From NCBI GenBank assembly GCA_035541255.1, contig DATKNR010000042.1:1-15509 (forward strand): a stretch of DNA of 15,509 nucleotides, in the 5' to 3' direction. Every line of letters starts with the position of its first letter. Position 1 is the stretch's first letter. A program made the translations under genes and the position numbers. The notes beneath the pieces are model-generated. The model searched no databases, was not told where the DNA came from, and saw nothing but the letters and a program-made list of their open reading frames with translations. The DNA comes from JOPF136 sp035541255. Lineage in GTDB: Bacteria; Acidobacteriota; Terriglobia; Acidiferrales; UBA7541. Shown here piece by piece: positions 7,071-14,547 of this stretch.

Positions 7071-7904
7071 GTGAAACATATTCTCGTGGCGGACGATGAT
7101 CGGATCCTTCGGACGTTCGTCAGCCGTCTGCTCAAGAAAAAGAAGTACGGCGTCTCCACGGCGGCGGACGGCCAGGCCGCTCTCGCGCACCTTAAAAAGA
7201 AGAAGTTCGATCTCGTGCTGCTTGATTTGTGGATGCCGAAGCTGAACGGTTTCGAGGTTCTGGCGCTCATTCGCCAGCAGCCGCGCACGCCGCGCGTGGT
7301 GGTGATGACCTCGGACGAAACGCCGGAAGCGATGCTCCGTGCCGTTCGCGAGCAGGCCTATCGCTATCTCACCAAGCCCGTCCAGCCAGAGACGCTGCTC
7401 GACGTGGTCGAGGACGCGCTCGAGGAGCGGCCGCAGGCGCCTCCCATCGAGGTCATCTCCGCCAAGCCCACCTGGGTCGAGCTGCTGGTTCCCTGCGACC
7501 TCGATTGCGCGCGCCGCATCCAGCTCTTCCTCGACCAGTTGAAATTGGAACTCACGCAGGAGGCCCGCGACCGCCTGGCTCAGGCCTTCCGGGAACTCCT
7601 CACCAACGCCGTCGAATGGGGCGGCAAGCTCGATCCCAACCGCAAGGTCCGCGTCGCCTTCGTGCGCACTCCCCGCATGCTGCTCTACCGCATCGCCGAT
7701 CCCGGCCCCGGTTTCAAGTTCGAGGGGTTGACCCACGCCGCCGTCGGTTACCAGGGCGACGATCCCACCGTGCACATGGAAGAGCGGGAGAAGAAAGGAT
7801 TGCGCCCGGGCGGCCTCGGCATTTTCATGACCCGCGAACTCGTCGACGACCTCGTCTACAACGAAGCGCAAAACGAAGTGCTCTTCGTGAAGTACCTGAA
7901 CTAG
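7071..7904 (+). CDS. Receiver domain fused to a GHKL (anti-sigma-type) ATPase domain
   Basis: A 277-residue protein with two domains. Residues 1-118 form a receiver: D8-D9-D10, phosphoacceptor D52 (LLDLWMP), T80 and K102 (LTKP). Residues about 125-277 form a GHKL ATPase-like domain of the RsbW/anti-sigma kinase type rather than a histidine kinase: ELLTNAVEWGG (E175, N179), DPGPGF and GGLGIF motifs are present, and no HisKA domain precedes it. Proteins of this type may phosphorylate serine in a partner-switch antagonist, though no STAS anti-anti-sigma or sigma gene is in the window. The GTG start at 7071 has an excellent Shine-Dalgarno (AGGAGGG, 7061-7067) four bases upstream, 38 bases after the hybrid kinase. 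It is the last gene of the rightward set and converges with the permease gene. Confidence 0.9.
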   Translation: MKHILVADDDRILRTFVSRLLKKKKYGVSTAADGQAALAHLKKKKFDLVLLDLWMPKLNGFEVLALIRQQPRTPRVVVMTSDETPEAMLRAVREQAYRYLTKPVQPETLLDVVEDALEERPQAPPIEVISAKPTWVELLVPCDLDCARRIQLFLDQLKLELTQEARDRLAQAFRELLTNAVEWGGKLDPNRKVRVAFVRTPRMLLYRIADPGPGFKFEGLTHAAVGYQGDDPTVHMEEREKKGLRPGGLGIFMTRELVDDLVYNEAQNEVLFVKYLN

Positions 7905-7934
7905 CGAAGCGCTCCAAGGCCCGCTGCGGACGCC

Positions 7935-10601
7935 TCACTCGGTTCGCAGCGTCACCGCCGGATCGATCCGCGCTGCGCGCCACGCCGGTGCCCAGCACGC
8001 TGCGGCGGAGACGGCCAGTAGCAGTACCACCACGCCCAGATACGTGGCCGGATCCAGCCGCGACACGCCGTAGAGCAGCGAAACCAGCGCGCGGCTCGCC
8101 ACCATCGCTCCGCCCAGCCCCAGCAGCAGCGCAATGGCAGTCAGCAGCAGTCCCTGGCGGAGCACCATGCCCACAATCGCGCCGCGTGTGGCCCCCAGCG
8201 CCGTCCGCACCCCGATTTCCCGCGCCCGCTCCGTCACGCTTCCGGAAATCACTCCGTAAATCCCCACGGCGGCAAGCACGAGTGCCAGCACGGCGAAGGC
8301 CTCAAACAGGAATAGCGCGAACCGCCGCTGCGCTTCCGAGGACGCCACCAGCTCTTCCATCGTCGCCACGCGCACGATCGGCTGGTCTTTGTCCACCGAC
8401 CAGATGGCCCGCCTCGCCGCCGGCGCCAGCGCCGCCGCGTCTCCCGACGTGCGCACCACCAGCGACATCGGATTATCCACCCAGAACCACTGCGTGGCCG
8501 TTGTGTACACGGCATCCGTGTGGCCCAGGCCGAGCGACGATTGTTTCACGTTGCCCACCACGCCCACGATCGTGGCCCACGGCTGGTCCTTGCTGCCCGC
8601 GGCGGGACCGATGCGAATCCCCTGTCCGATGGGATCGCGGCCCGGAAATTTTCGTTTGGCCAGCGATTCGCTGATCACCACAGCCGCCGTACTGCCCGCC
8701 CCGTCGTGGTCATTGAGCAGTCGCCCGCGGACCAATGGAATTCCCATGGTCGCGAAATAACTTGGGCTCACGGCGTAGCGATACGCGCTGCTGTCATCGT
8801 TGGGATTGGGATCGTCCCGGAACTCGATTCCGTAGCCGTCCATGTCGCCGCTCAGCGGCAACTGGCTGGTGAACGCCACCGACGTGACGCCGGGGACGCG
8901 TTCCGCCGCTTCGCGCGCCCGCTCGAAGAATTGATAGCGCGCCGCGTCCGCCTTGTATCTCTGGCCGGATTCCTGCACCTGCATCGTCAGCAGGTGTTCG
9001 GGATGGAATCCCGTCGGAATCTCCAGCAACGTTTCCAGGCTGCGCAGGAGCAGTCCCGCGCCTACCAGCAGTACAAGTGCCAGAGAAACTTCCGCCACCA
9101 CCAGCATGCGCCGCGTGAACTGATGGCCCCCGATGGACTGGCGCGAACTCTGCCGCAGCCGGCTCTGGAGATTCGTGCGCGTGGCGTGCATGGCGGGAAT
9201 CGCGCCGACCGCCAATCCGATGAGCGTCGTGACCGCCAGTGCGAAGCCGAACGCGGCGCCGTTGACGGAAATGGCCGCCGCGCGCGGCAGATTCACCGGA
9301 GCGATAGCCGCAAGCGTGCGCTCGGCGAACTGCGCGACGAGCATCCCCAGCGCTCCTCCCGCTGCCGCCAGCAGCAGGCTCTCCGTCAGCAGTTGCCGCA
9401 CCAGCCGTTCCCGCGCGGCTCCCAGCGCCACGCGCACCGCCATTTCGCCCTGCCGCTGCACCCCGCGGGCGAGCAGCAGATTCGTCACGTTCACGCACGC
9501 GATGGCCAGCACCAGCAGCACCGCTCCCAGTATCGCCAGCAGCGCGGGCCGCACCGTTCGCGTCACTTCGCCCCGCAGCGGGTTGGCGATGAATCCGAAT
9601 TTCAAATTGGCCCACGGCGGCCTCGGGAATTCGGGCCGGGGATTCCGCGCGATTTCATTCAGGTCGCGCCGCGCCTGCTCGGAGGAAACGCCCGGCCGCA
9701 GCCGCCCGATCATCTCCAGGTGATGCCCCCACTCCCGCGTGCTGAAGTCGCTCGCGTGCTCCGTGTCGTACTGCATCGGCCGCCAGATGCGCGCCCTCGG
9801 CGCCGTCACGTTTTCGAAATTCCGCGGCAGGATGCCGATCACGGTCCACAGCTCGCCGTTCAGAGTGATTTCGGTGCCCACGATGGCCGGGTCGGCCCCG
9901 AACCGCCGGCGCCACAGCGCGTCGCTCAGGATCACCACTTTCGGCCCGTTCAGCGCATCGTCCGGAGGCTGGAAGTCGCGGCCGATTGCGGGCTGCACGC
10001 CGAGCACGCGGAAATATCCGGCGGTCACGCGCTGTCCGTCCAGCCGCTCCGGCTGTGTGTCGCTGGTAATGGTCGGCTGCCACAGCGGCGCGTCTGCCGC
10101 GGCAACCCCATCGAAGGAATGATTGCGTTGCGCCACCTCCCGCCAGGTATGGAACGTCACGTCGGAGCGTTCGCCCCCGTTTGAGTCCCAGACCATCAGG
10201 ATGCGGCCGGGCTGCGGATAGGGCAGCGGGGCAAACAGGATCGGGTAGACGGCGCTGAAAATGGCGGTCGACGCCCCCAGCCCAAGCGCCAGCGTAATCG
10301 CGGCAACGGCGGTGAATCCCGGGCTGCGCCGCAGCCGTCGCCCCGCGTAGCGGAGATCGCCGAAGAACGCCGCAACCGCGTTCTCCCAGCCGGAGGAGCG
10401 CACCTCTTCGCGCATCTGCGTGCGGTTCCCGTATTCGAGCTGGGCCGCGCGGCGCGCGGCTTCCGGCGAGAGGCCCGCCGCCACGCGTTCCGCGGCATCC
10501 TGCTCGAGAAACACTTCGAGTTCCTCCGCCACCTCGCGGTCGGCGCCGGTGCGCCGGGCGAGCGCGCGAAGCCCGCGGGTCAATTGCCGCCACAGCGACA
10601 C
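7935..10601 (-). CDS. MacB/FtsX-type permease without ATPase (ADOP family)
   Basis: An 888-residue inner-membrane protein made of two MacB_PCD-FtsX modules in tandem, the arrangement described in Acidobacteria as duplicated orphan permeases. A soluble N-terminal segment (about 1-85) is followed by a helix near 95-120, a periplasmic MacB-like domain to about 345 and three helices (first near 350-375). A second half repeats the plan and ends with three helices and PAWRAARIDPAVTLR. Eight membrane helices in total are expected. No ABC ATPase or membrane-fusion partner gene is nearby, so the substrate and energy source are unknown. GTG at 10601 lies four bases after the PadR stop with GGAGG upstream, showing translational coupling. 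The small N-terminal domain and the PadR partner are typical of the family. The function may be mechanotransmission or export; it cannot be decided from sequence. Confidence 0.92.
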   Translation of the reverse strand: MSLWRQLTRGLRALARRTGADREVAEELEVFLEQDAAERVAAGLSPEAARRAAQLEYGNRTQMREEVRSSGWENAVAAFFGDLRYAGRRLRRSPGFTAVAAITLALGLGASTAIFSAVYPILFAPLPYPQPGRILMVWDSNGGERSDVTFHTWREVAQRNHSFDGVAAADAPLWQPTITSDTQPERLDGQRVTAGYFRVLGVQPAIGRDFQPPDDALNGPKVVILSDALWRRRFGADPAIVGTEITLNGELWTVIGILPRNFENVTAPRARIWRPMQYDTEHASDFSTREWGHHLEMIGRLRPGVSSEQARRDLNEIARNPRPEFPRPPWANLKFGFIANPLRGEVTRTVRPALLAILGAVLLVLAIACVNVTNLLLARGVQRQGEMAVRVALGAARERLVRQLLTESLLLAAAGGALGMLVAQFAERTLAAIAPVNLPRAAAISVNGAAFGFALAVTTLIGLAVGAIPAMHATRTNLQSRLRQSSRQSIGGHQFTRRMLVVAEVSLALVLLVGAGLLLRSLETLLEIPTGFHPEHLLTMQVQESGQRYKADAARYQFFERAREAAERVPGVTSVAFTSQLPLSGDMDGYGIEFRDDPNPNDDSSAYRYAVSPSYFATMGIPLVRGRLLNDHDGAGSTAAVVISESLAKRKFPGRDPIGQGIRIGPAAGSKDQPWATIVGVVGNVKQSSLGLGHTDAVYTTATQWFWVDNPMSLVVRTSGDAAALAPAARRAIWSVDKDQPIVRVATMEELVASSEAQRRFALFLFEAFAVLALVLAAVGIYGVISGSVTERAREIGVRTALGATRGAIVGMVLRQGLLLTAIALLLGLGGAMVASRALVSLLYGVSRLDPATYLGVVVLLLAVSAAACWAPAWRAARIDPAVTLRTE

Positions 10602-10605
10602 GTGC

Positions 10606-10941
10606 TCAGCCCTCCGCCTTCAGCAGCCGCGCAATTGCCCCCGCGCGCCGCGTCCACTCCGCCGTTTCCACCTCGAGCTGTTTGCGGCCGGCACGCGTGA
10701 GCGCATAGAACTTCGCGCGCCGCGAATTTTCCGTCTGCCGCCATTCGGAGTCGAGCCACCCCGCGCGTTCCAGCCTCTGCAGCGCCGTGAGCAGCGAGCC
10801 CGGATTCACCTTGAAGACGCCGCGCGAAATCTGTTCCACGCGCCGCGCGATTCCGAATCCGTGCATCGGCTCCAGGCTCAGCGTCTTCAGGATGAGCATG
10901 TCCAGCGTGCCTTGGATCACGTCTCGATTCGGGTCGTCCAT
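10606..10941 (-). CDS. PadR-family transcriptional regulator
   Basis: A 111-residue winged-helix protein of the short PadR type. Residues about 8-90 hold the diagnostic pattern: GTLDMLILKTLSLEPMHGFGIARRVEQ, here spanning residues 11-37 as the first helices, then VNPGSLLTALQRLERAGWL (recognition helix region) and the wing with RRAKFYALTRAGRKQL. A short C-terminal helix probably supports dimerisation. The ATG at 10941 has GGGAGGG close upstream. The gene is transcribed together with the downstream permease and lies under a strong promoter overlapping an inverted repeat, so it most likely represses its own operon. Family knowledge says PadR proteins are usually local repressors released by a small ligand; the ligand here is unknown. 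Confidence 0.93.
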   Translation of the reverse strand: MDDPNRDVIQGTLDMLILKTLSLEPMHGFGIARRVEQISRGVFKVNPGSLLTALQRLERAGWLDSEWRQTENSRRAKFYALTRAGRKQLEVETAEWTRRAGAIARLLKAEG

Positions 10942-10968
10942 CCGCCCTCCCGCTCTCGGCGCACCCGA

Positions 10969-10997
10969 ACCATACCGCGCTTACTCTTGATTGTCAA
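10969..10997 (-). promoter_or_regulatory. Near-consensus sigma-70-type promoter of the padR-permease operon
   Basis: On the minus strand TTGACA (10992-10997) and TATGGT (10969-10974) are separated by exactly 17 bases, ending about 28 bases before the PadR start codon. This is the best promoter in the window. The -35 hexamer lies inside the inverted repeat at 10985-10999, so a bound repressor would block RNA polymerase. Confidence 0.8.
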
Positions 10998-10999
10998 GA
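10985..10999. promoter_or_regulatory. Inverted repeat over the -35 box, candidate PadR operator
   Basis: TCTTGA (10985-10990) and TCAAGA (10994-10999) are perfect reverse complements separated by TTG. The site covers the -35 element of the padR promoter, where an autorepressor would be expected. Canonical PadR sites are often ATGT-N8-ACAT; this one differs, so assignment to this PadR protein rests on position. Confidence 0.6.
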
Positions 11000-11029
11000 T
11001 GTGAACGTCAGGGGGAGTACGTCGCCGTC

Positions 11030-12214
11030 TCAGCGAGCCGGTCGGAGGAACTGCCGCAGTGCCCCGGGAATTTTCCGCAGCAGCCGCGCGGCATACGCTC
11101 CGGCCAGCGGCTGCCCTTCCGCCGCTCCCGTCTGCTCCCGCAGATACGCCCGCGACGGAAACATCATTTGCCAGGCAATCCTCGCCGCCGCGGGACGCCC
11201 CAGATACGCCGCGCCCAGGCTCACGCTCGCGCCCCCCGGCCCGTCCAGCAATCGCGTGCGCGACGCGGCATCGGCTGCGCCGGCCCCGAGTGACCGCCGC
11301 AGCAGCAAGTCTCCCAGCGGATTTGGCCGCAGCGCGTGCAACACGTGCGCGGGCACTGCATCCGGCGCGTATTGCCCCGCCCAGTCGAGCGCGAATCCGA
11401 TGCCCGGTCCCCAGGGCATCCTCCTCGCCAGGGTCAGAAACAAGTCCCACTCCACACGGTCGCCTTCGCGCGTCACGAACGCCGCTACGTCACACAAATA
11501 CCGCAGCCGCGCGAACCGGTGCGTGATCTGGTTCGCGCACAGATACAGCAGCAGATTCTCCCTCGTCATTCCGGAGGCAATGACGCTCGCCGCCAGCGGG
11601 TCCCGCCGCACATACGGCAGCAGCCGCTGGTGCAAGTCCAGATAAAATGCGGTGGCGAGTGGCCGCTGGCGAGTGCCCGGCGAAGTGGGAAAGGAGCAAT
11701 CGCGCACGTAGATCAGTTCCTGCGCGCGACGTAGATTCTCGATGGGGCCCGTCGTTTGTCTCGCATAACCGAGTCCGGCCAGCAGCGCGTCCGCGCGGGC
11801 AAGACCCTCCGGTTCCACCAGCACATCCAGGTCGGCCACCTGCCGCACGCCAATGTCGCCGTACAGCCGTTCGCTCAGCCCGGGCCCTTTCAGCGGCCAG
11901 TGCCGCAGCCCCGCGGCGCCGAGTGCGGCGCAGATGCGCGATTCCTCCGCGGCCAGCCGCAGATTCCGGATGCTGTTCGAGCTGTAAATGGATTCCAGGC
12001 GTTCTCGCGCCGCGACGGGCAGCCGCAGGTGCCTCGTCCGGACCGCAAGCAGCGGCGCGACTCCCTGCTCGATGGCCAGGCGGATCAGCGCGTCCCAGTC
12101 CGGTGTCGTGGCATCAGCCGGAGCCGCAAGGGTAGACGCGCGCGCCGGTTGCCCCGTTGGAAGACACAGAGTGAGCAGCTCTCGTGCGGATTCGGGCTCG
12201 GCGGCTCGCGTCAC
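11030..12214 (-). CDS. Nucleotidyltransferase-fold protein (NTP_transf_5 type) of the peptide-modification operon
   Basis: A 394-residue soluble protein. The family signature is at residues 108-131: LKG (108-110), then YGD and R124 leading to DLDVLV (D128, D130), the metal-binding pair of the nucleotidyltransferase fold. The rest is helical with LDLHQRL downstream, as in PF14907-type proteins. Members occur in RiPP clusters beside HprK-like kinases; from memory, in one lasso system the homologue extends a phosphate placed on the C-terminal serine. That precedent makes a tailoring role plausible here. GTG at 12214 overlaps the radical SAM stop (GTGA); a longer in-frame extension upstream would run inside the radical SAM gene and is rejected. 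Residues encoded around 11645-11700 contain a low-complexity insertion over a short direct repeat. It is the last gene of the operon; no clear terminator follows. Confidence 0.82.
   Translation of the reverse strand: MTRAAEPESARELLTLCLPTGQPARASTLAAPADATTPDWDALIRLAIEQGVAPLLAVRTRHLRLPVAARERLESIYSSNSIRNLRLAAEESRICAALGAAGLRHWPLKGPGLSERLYGDIGVRQVADLDVLVEPEGLARADALLAGLGYARQTTGPIENLRRAQELIYVRDCSFPTSPGTRQRPLATAFYLDLHQRLLPYVRRDPLAASVIASGMTRENLLLYLCANQITHRFARLRYLCDVAAFVTREGDRVEWDLFLTLARRMPWGPGIGFALDWAGQYAPDAVPAHVLHALRPNPLGDLLLRRSLGAGAADAASRTRLLDGPGGASVSLGAAYLGRPAAARIAWQMMFPSRAYLREQTGAAEGQPLAGAYAARLLRKIPGALRQFLRPAR
11653..11675. repeat. Short direct repeat inside the nucleotidyltransferase gene
   Basis: TGGCGAGTG occurs at 11653-11661 and again at 11667-11675, a 14-base period with GGCCGC-like sequence between. 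In the protein it falls in a Pro/Thr/Arg-rich stretch that interrupts the otherwise conserved path to LDLHQRL. It looks like a fragment of a tandem or dispersed repeat inserted without breaking the frame. Confidence 0.5.
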
Positions 12215-13368
12215 GCGGGGGTGAGAGGCAGCGGAGCGATCTGGACCAGTCCCAGCGAGGCACGCCCGCCGGGAGCAAATGCTCCGAGCGCGCTCTCCGC
12301 GATGCCGGTCGGAAACTTCACCAGTCCTCTCGCCAACATATTCGCACTCGGCACTCCCGTTCGGTAGAACGATTTTTCGCAGTCGGCCGAAGATGGCCCG
12401 CGCATGTTCCCCTCGGTCCAGGCCAGCCCCGGGCAGCGCGTGCAGGTTCCCACGTGCGCGCACGACGTGCACACCGGCAGGTCGCTCAGCCGGATCGAAC
12501 GCACCTCATTCATCTGCGGCGAATTTCGCCAGATATCCAGAAATTTCTGCCCCCGCACGTTCCCCGATGGCAGCGGAAACTGCACGCATGGATACACGTC
12601 GCCGTACGGCGAAACGTAGCAGGCCGAATTCCCCGCGCTGCACGGCACCGCGTTGCGGTCGTCGTCGCCCACCGGCGCGGGCGGCGCGCAGAACGAATCC
12701 ACGTCGCCCACCAGCTCCGCGTCCTGGAACAGCCCCGGCAGCTCTGAGCCCGGAATGCGCAGGTCCAGCACGCCGCGGTCTCCGCTCATCATGGGAGTGA
12801 TCGTGGGGTCCGCGGTGAAGGTGGCGCCGAATTCGCGTGCGAGCGCGGCAACTTCTTTGCGGTCGGCCAGCGTGCTGCGCATCATTACGCAGTTGATGGC
12901 GACCTTCAGGCCCGCGGCGCGCAGCGCGCGAATGCCGTCAATTGTCCGCCGGAACGAGCCCGGAAGTTTCGTCACCGCGTCGTGCGCTTCCGCGCGGTGG
13001 GAATACACGCTCACCTGCGTCTGTTCCACGCCGAGCGCGCGCAGCCGCCGCGCTTCCGCCTCGCGGATCAGCACCGCGTTCGTCTTCAGCTTCACGTTGA
13101 ACTGGTGGGAACGGGCGCTGGCGATGATGTCGAAAAAATCCCGCCGGAGCGTGGGCTCGCCGCCGCTGATGGTCAGGAAGAACACTCCGGCATCGGCCAT
13201 CTCCCCGAACAGCCGCGCGAATTCCGCGGACGTCATCTCGCCTTTGTCGTCGTGCTCCAGGTAGCAGTGCTCGCAGCGTTCGTTGCAGCGGTAGGTCAGG
13301 TCCACATGCACCGTGAACGGTACGCCCAGACGCAGCGCCTTCCTGACGACATGTTCCATCAAGCTCAC
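12211..13368 (-). CDS. Radical SAM/SPASM peptide maturase
   Basis: A 385-residue radical SAM enzyme. The SAM-binding [4Fe-4S] motif is C28-x3-C32-x2-C35 (CNERCEHC), with GGEP at 69-72 for SAM binding. The C-terminal SPASM region has cysteines at 243, 250, 261, 300, 303, 309, 312 and 330, enough for two auxiliary iron-sulfur clusters. This is the architecture of PqqE, AlbA and other enzymes that crosslink or otherwise modify ribosomal peptides. Its substrate is probably the peptide encoded at 15021-15206, delivered by the PqqD-like protein encoded immediately upstream. GTG at 13368 overlaps the PqqD-like stop (GTGA), and its own stop overlaps the nucleotidyltransferase start the same way, so the three are tightly coupled. 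The C-terminal tail after residue 335 is Gly/Pro-rich and not recognised. The chemistry (thioether, C-C bond, epimerisation) cannot be told from the sequence. Confidence 0.93.
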   Translation of the reverse strand: MSLMEHVVRKALRLGVPFTVHVDLTYRCNERCEHCYLEHDDKGEMTSAEFARLFGEMADAGVFFLTISGGEPTLRRDFFDIIASARSHQFNVKLKTNAVLIREAEARRLRALGVEQTQVSVYSHRAEAHDAVTKLPGSFRRTIDGIRALRAAGLKVAINCVMMRSTLADRKEVAALAREFGATFTADPTITPMMSGDRGVLDLRIPGSELPGLFQDAELVGDVDSFCAPPAPVGDDDRNAVPCSAGNSACYVSPYGDVYPCVQFPLPSGNVRGQKFLDIWRNSPQMNEVRSIRLSDLPVCTSCAHVGTCTRCPGLAWTEGNMRGPSSADCEKSFYRTGVPSANMLARGLVKFPTGIAESALGAFAPGGRASLGLVQIAPLPLTPA

Positions 13369-13682
13369 GGGCGCTCCGCTCCGAGTGCCGTCGGCGGCTC
13401 GATGGGTTGGTGGGAGACCAGCAGGATTCCGTGCTTGGCCAGCGTTTGGACGAAGTGCTCGGCATCATCGAGCGCCGTTCCTTCATCCACATCGAACGCG
13501 GAGCACACCCGCTCGCGCACAATGTGCTCGAGCGGGGTGCGGCCGTCGGCGGCCTCCCAGAGAATCGCCGCCACTTCGCTCAGCGAGAACAGTGTGGAGT
13601 CGAGCGCGGACATGACCACCATTTCGTCGCCCAGCCGGCGGGCGGCTACGGCGGAACTGCGCGCGATGTACGTCGTGTTCAT
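13365..13682 (-). CDS. PqqD-like peptide-binding protein (RiPP recognition element)
   Basis: A 105-residue PqqD-family protein. The fold signature is visible: an N-terminal strand region, LFSLSEVAAILWEAADGRTPLEHIV (spanning about residues 31-55, the family's LNxxaaxiW block), then a helix ending in FVQTLAKHGILLV. In characterised systems such proteins bind the leader peptide and pass it to the radical SAM enzyme, encoded here immediately downstream with a four-base overlap. The ATG at 13682 overlaps the kinase-like gene's stop (ATGA) and has GGGAG upstream. The 25 extra residues of the longer open frame lie inside the upstream gene and are rejected. The C-terminal 15 residues are Pro-rich and unconserved. 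Confidence 0.88.
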   Translation of the reverse strand: MNTTYIARSSAVAARRLGDEMVVMSALDSTLFSLSEVAAILWEAADGRTPLEHIVRERVCSAFDVDEGTALDDAEHFVQTLAKHGILLVSHQPIEPPTALGAERP

Positions 13683-14530
13683 TGGATGAGCTCCCATACC
13701 CGTGGCTGGGGCACGAATTCCAGGCGGAACACCGGCACCTGATCTGCCAGCTCGCACACCGTGGAGAAAACCCCGTCCACCAGCTGCGATTCGCGCGCGA
13801 AGAACAGCGTGTTGCGCATCAGCTTCCGCGCGGCCTCCGATTCCTGCACCAGCGTCATCCGGTTCTCCGTGCCGTGCTCCAGCAGATAGATGGCGGCGAG
13901 CGGCGCGGACACGTTCTCCCCCTGAATGCCCAGCTCGCCCGAAAACGGCGTGCCGAACACCCGGAATCCGCCGTCCGTCCGCCGCAGATACGAGATTTCA
14001 TCGGTCAGCAGGCGCACATCGGGAGGCGCCAGCCGCGCCATCGTGGTTTTGCCCGCCCCCGAGACTCCGGAGAAGAGGAAGCCGCGGCCCCGCCGAATCC
14101 CCCCCGAAGCGTGCAGCAGCAATCCCTGCGCGGGAGCCAGCAGCAGGGAATGGACCACGCGCAACAGGGTGTCCACCGCGTAGGGATTCGGAACGAAGGC
14201 CACCCGCCCGCGCCCCGTCCCCAGGTCGAACGAAGCGCGGAAGTCGTTGCGCGCCAGTTGCCACACGTTCTCCTCGCACCGCACATCGAGCGCTTCATCG
14301 GCGGATTGCGGCCCAGGCTCGGCGGCTTCCAGGTCGAATTCCAGCGCGGGGGACGATTCCGGACGGAGGAAGTTGGAGTAGCGCGCAGCCAGCGCTGCAA
14401 GGAACGCGTCGTCACCCGAATGCAGCCGCACCGGCAGGCTCCCAATTTCGATGGTCAGCGAGCCGGGCGCGGATTGAGGACGAGCGACGCTGCACAGTTT
14501 CGGGGCTGCGGAAGAGGCGTGCGTGCGCAT
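13679..14530 (-). CDS. HprK-like P-loop serine kinase
   Basis: A 283-residue protein whose C-terminal half resembles the HPr kinase/phosphorylase P-loop domain: LLLHASGG, then Walker A GVSGAGKTT (residues 155-163), LLTDE as a Walker B-like acidic pair and GTPFSGE. The N-terminal half is a divergent alpha/beta region. It is not the phosphotransferase-system HPr kinase, since no HPr or PTS genes are near. Related proteins in lasso-peptide clusters phosphorylate the C-terminal serine of the precursor (known for the paeninodin system), and the precursor here also ends in serine. I chose ATG 14530; an in-frame TTG at 14551 would overlap the protease stop (TTGA) with AGAAGAG upstream and fits the operon's overlap pattern, so the true start is open. 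It lies directly between the protease and PqqD-like genes. Confidence 0.84.
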   Translation of the reverse strand: MRTHASSAAPKLCSVARPQSAPGSLTIEIGSLPVRLHSGDDAFLAALAARYSNFLRPESSPALEFDLEAAEPGPQSADEALDVRCEENVWQLARNDFRASFDLGTGRGRVAFVPNPYAVDTLLRVVHSLLLAPAQGLLLHASGGIRRGRGFLFSGVSGAGKTTMARLAPPDVRLLTDEISYLRRTDGGFRVFGTPFSGELGIQGENVSAPLAAIYLLEHGTENRMTLVQESEAARKLMRNTLFFARESQLVDGVFSTVCELADQVPVFRLEFVPQPRVWELIQ

Positions 14531-14547
14531 GGCGTCGCGGGCGCTAC

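Noticed and set aside
7905..7934. Bidirectional terminator between the converging REC-GHKL and permease genes
   Set aside because: The 30-base gap allows only a 4-bp stem (AGCG/CGCT) with no T-run.
8520..10184. 554-codon plus-strand open frame inside the permease gene
   Set aside because: It is antisense to a clear MacB/FtsX permease, and its His/Arg/Gln-rich composition is typical of a shadow frame.
12215..12472. Longer N-terminus for the nucleotidyltransferase gene
   Set aside because: The 86 extra codons lie entirely inside the radical SAM gene. The GTG at 12214 overlapping that gene's stop fits the operon pattern.
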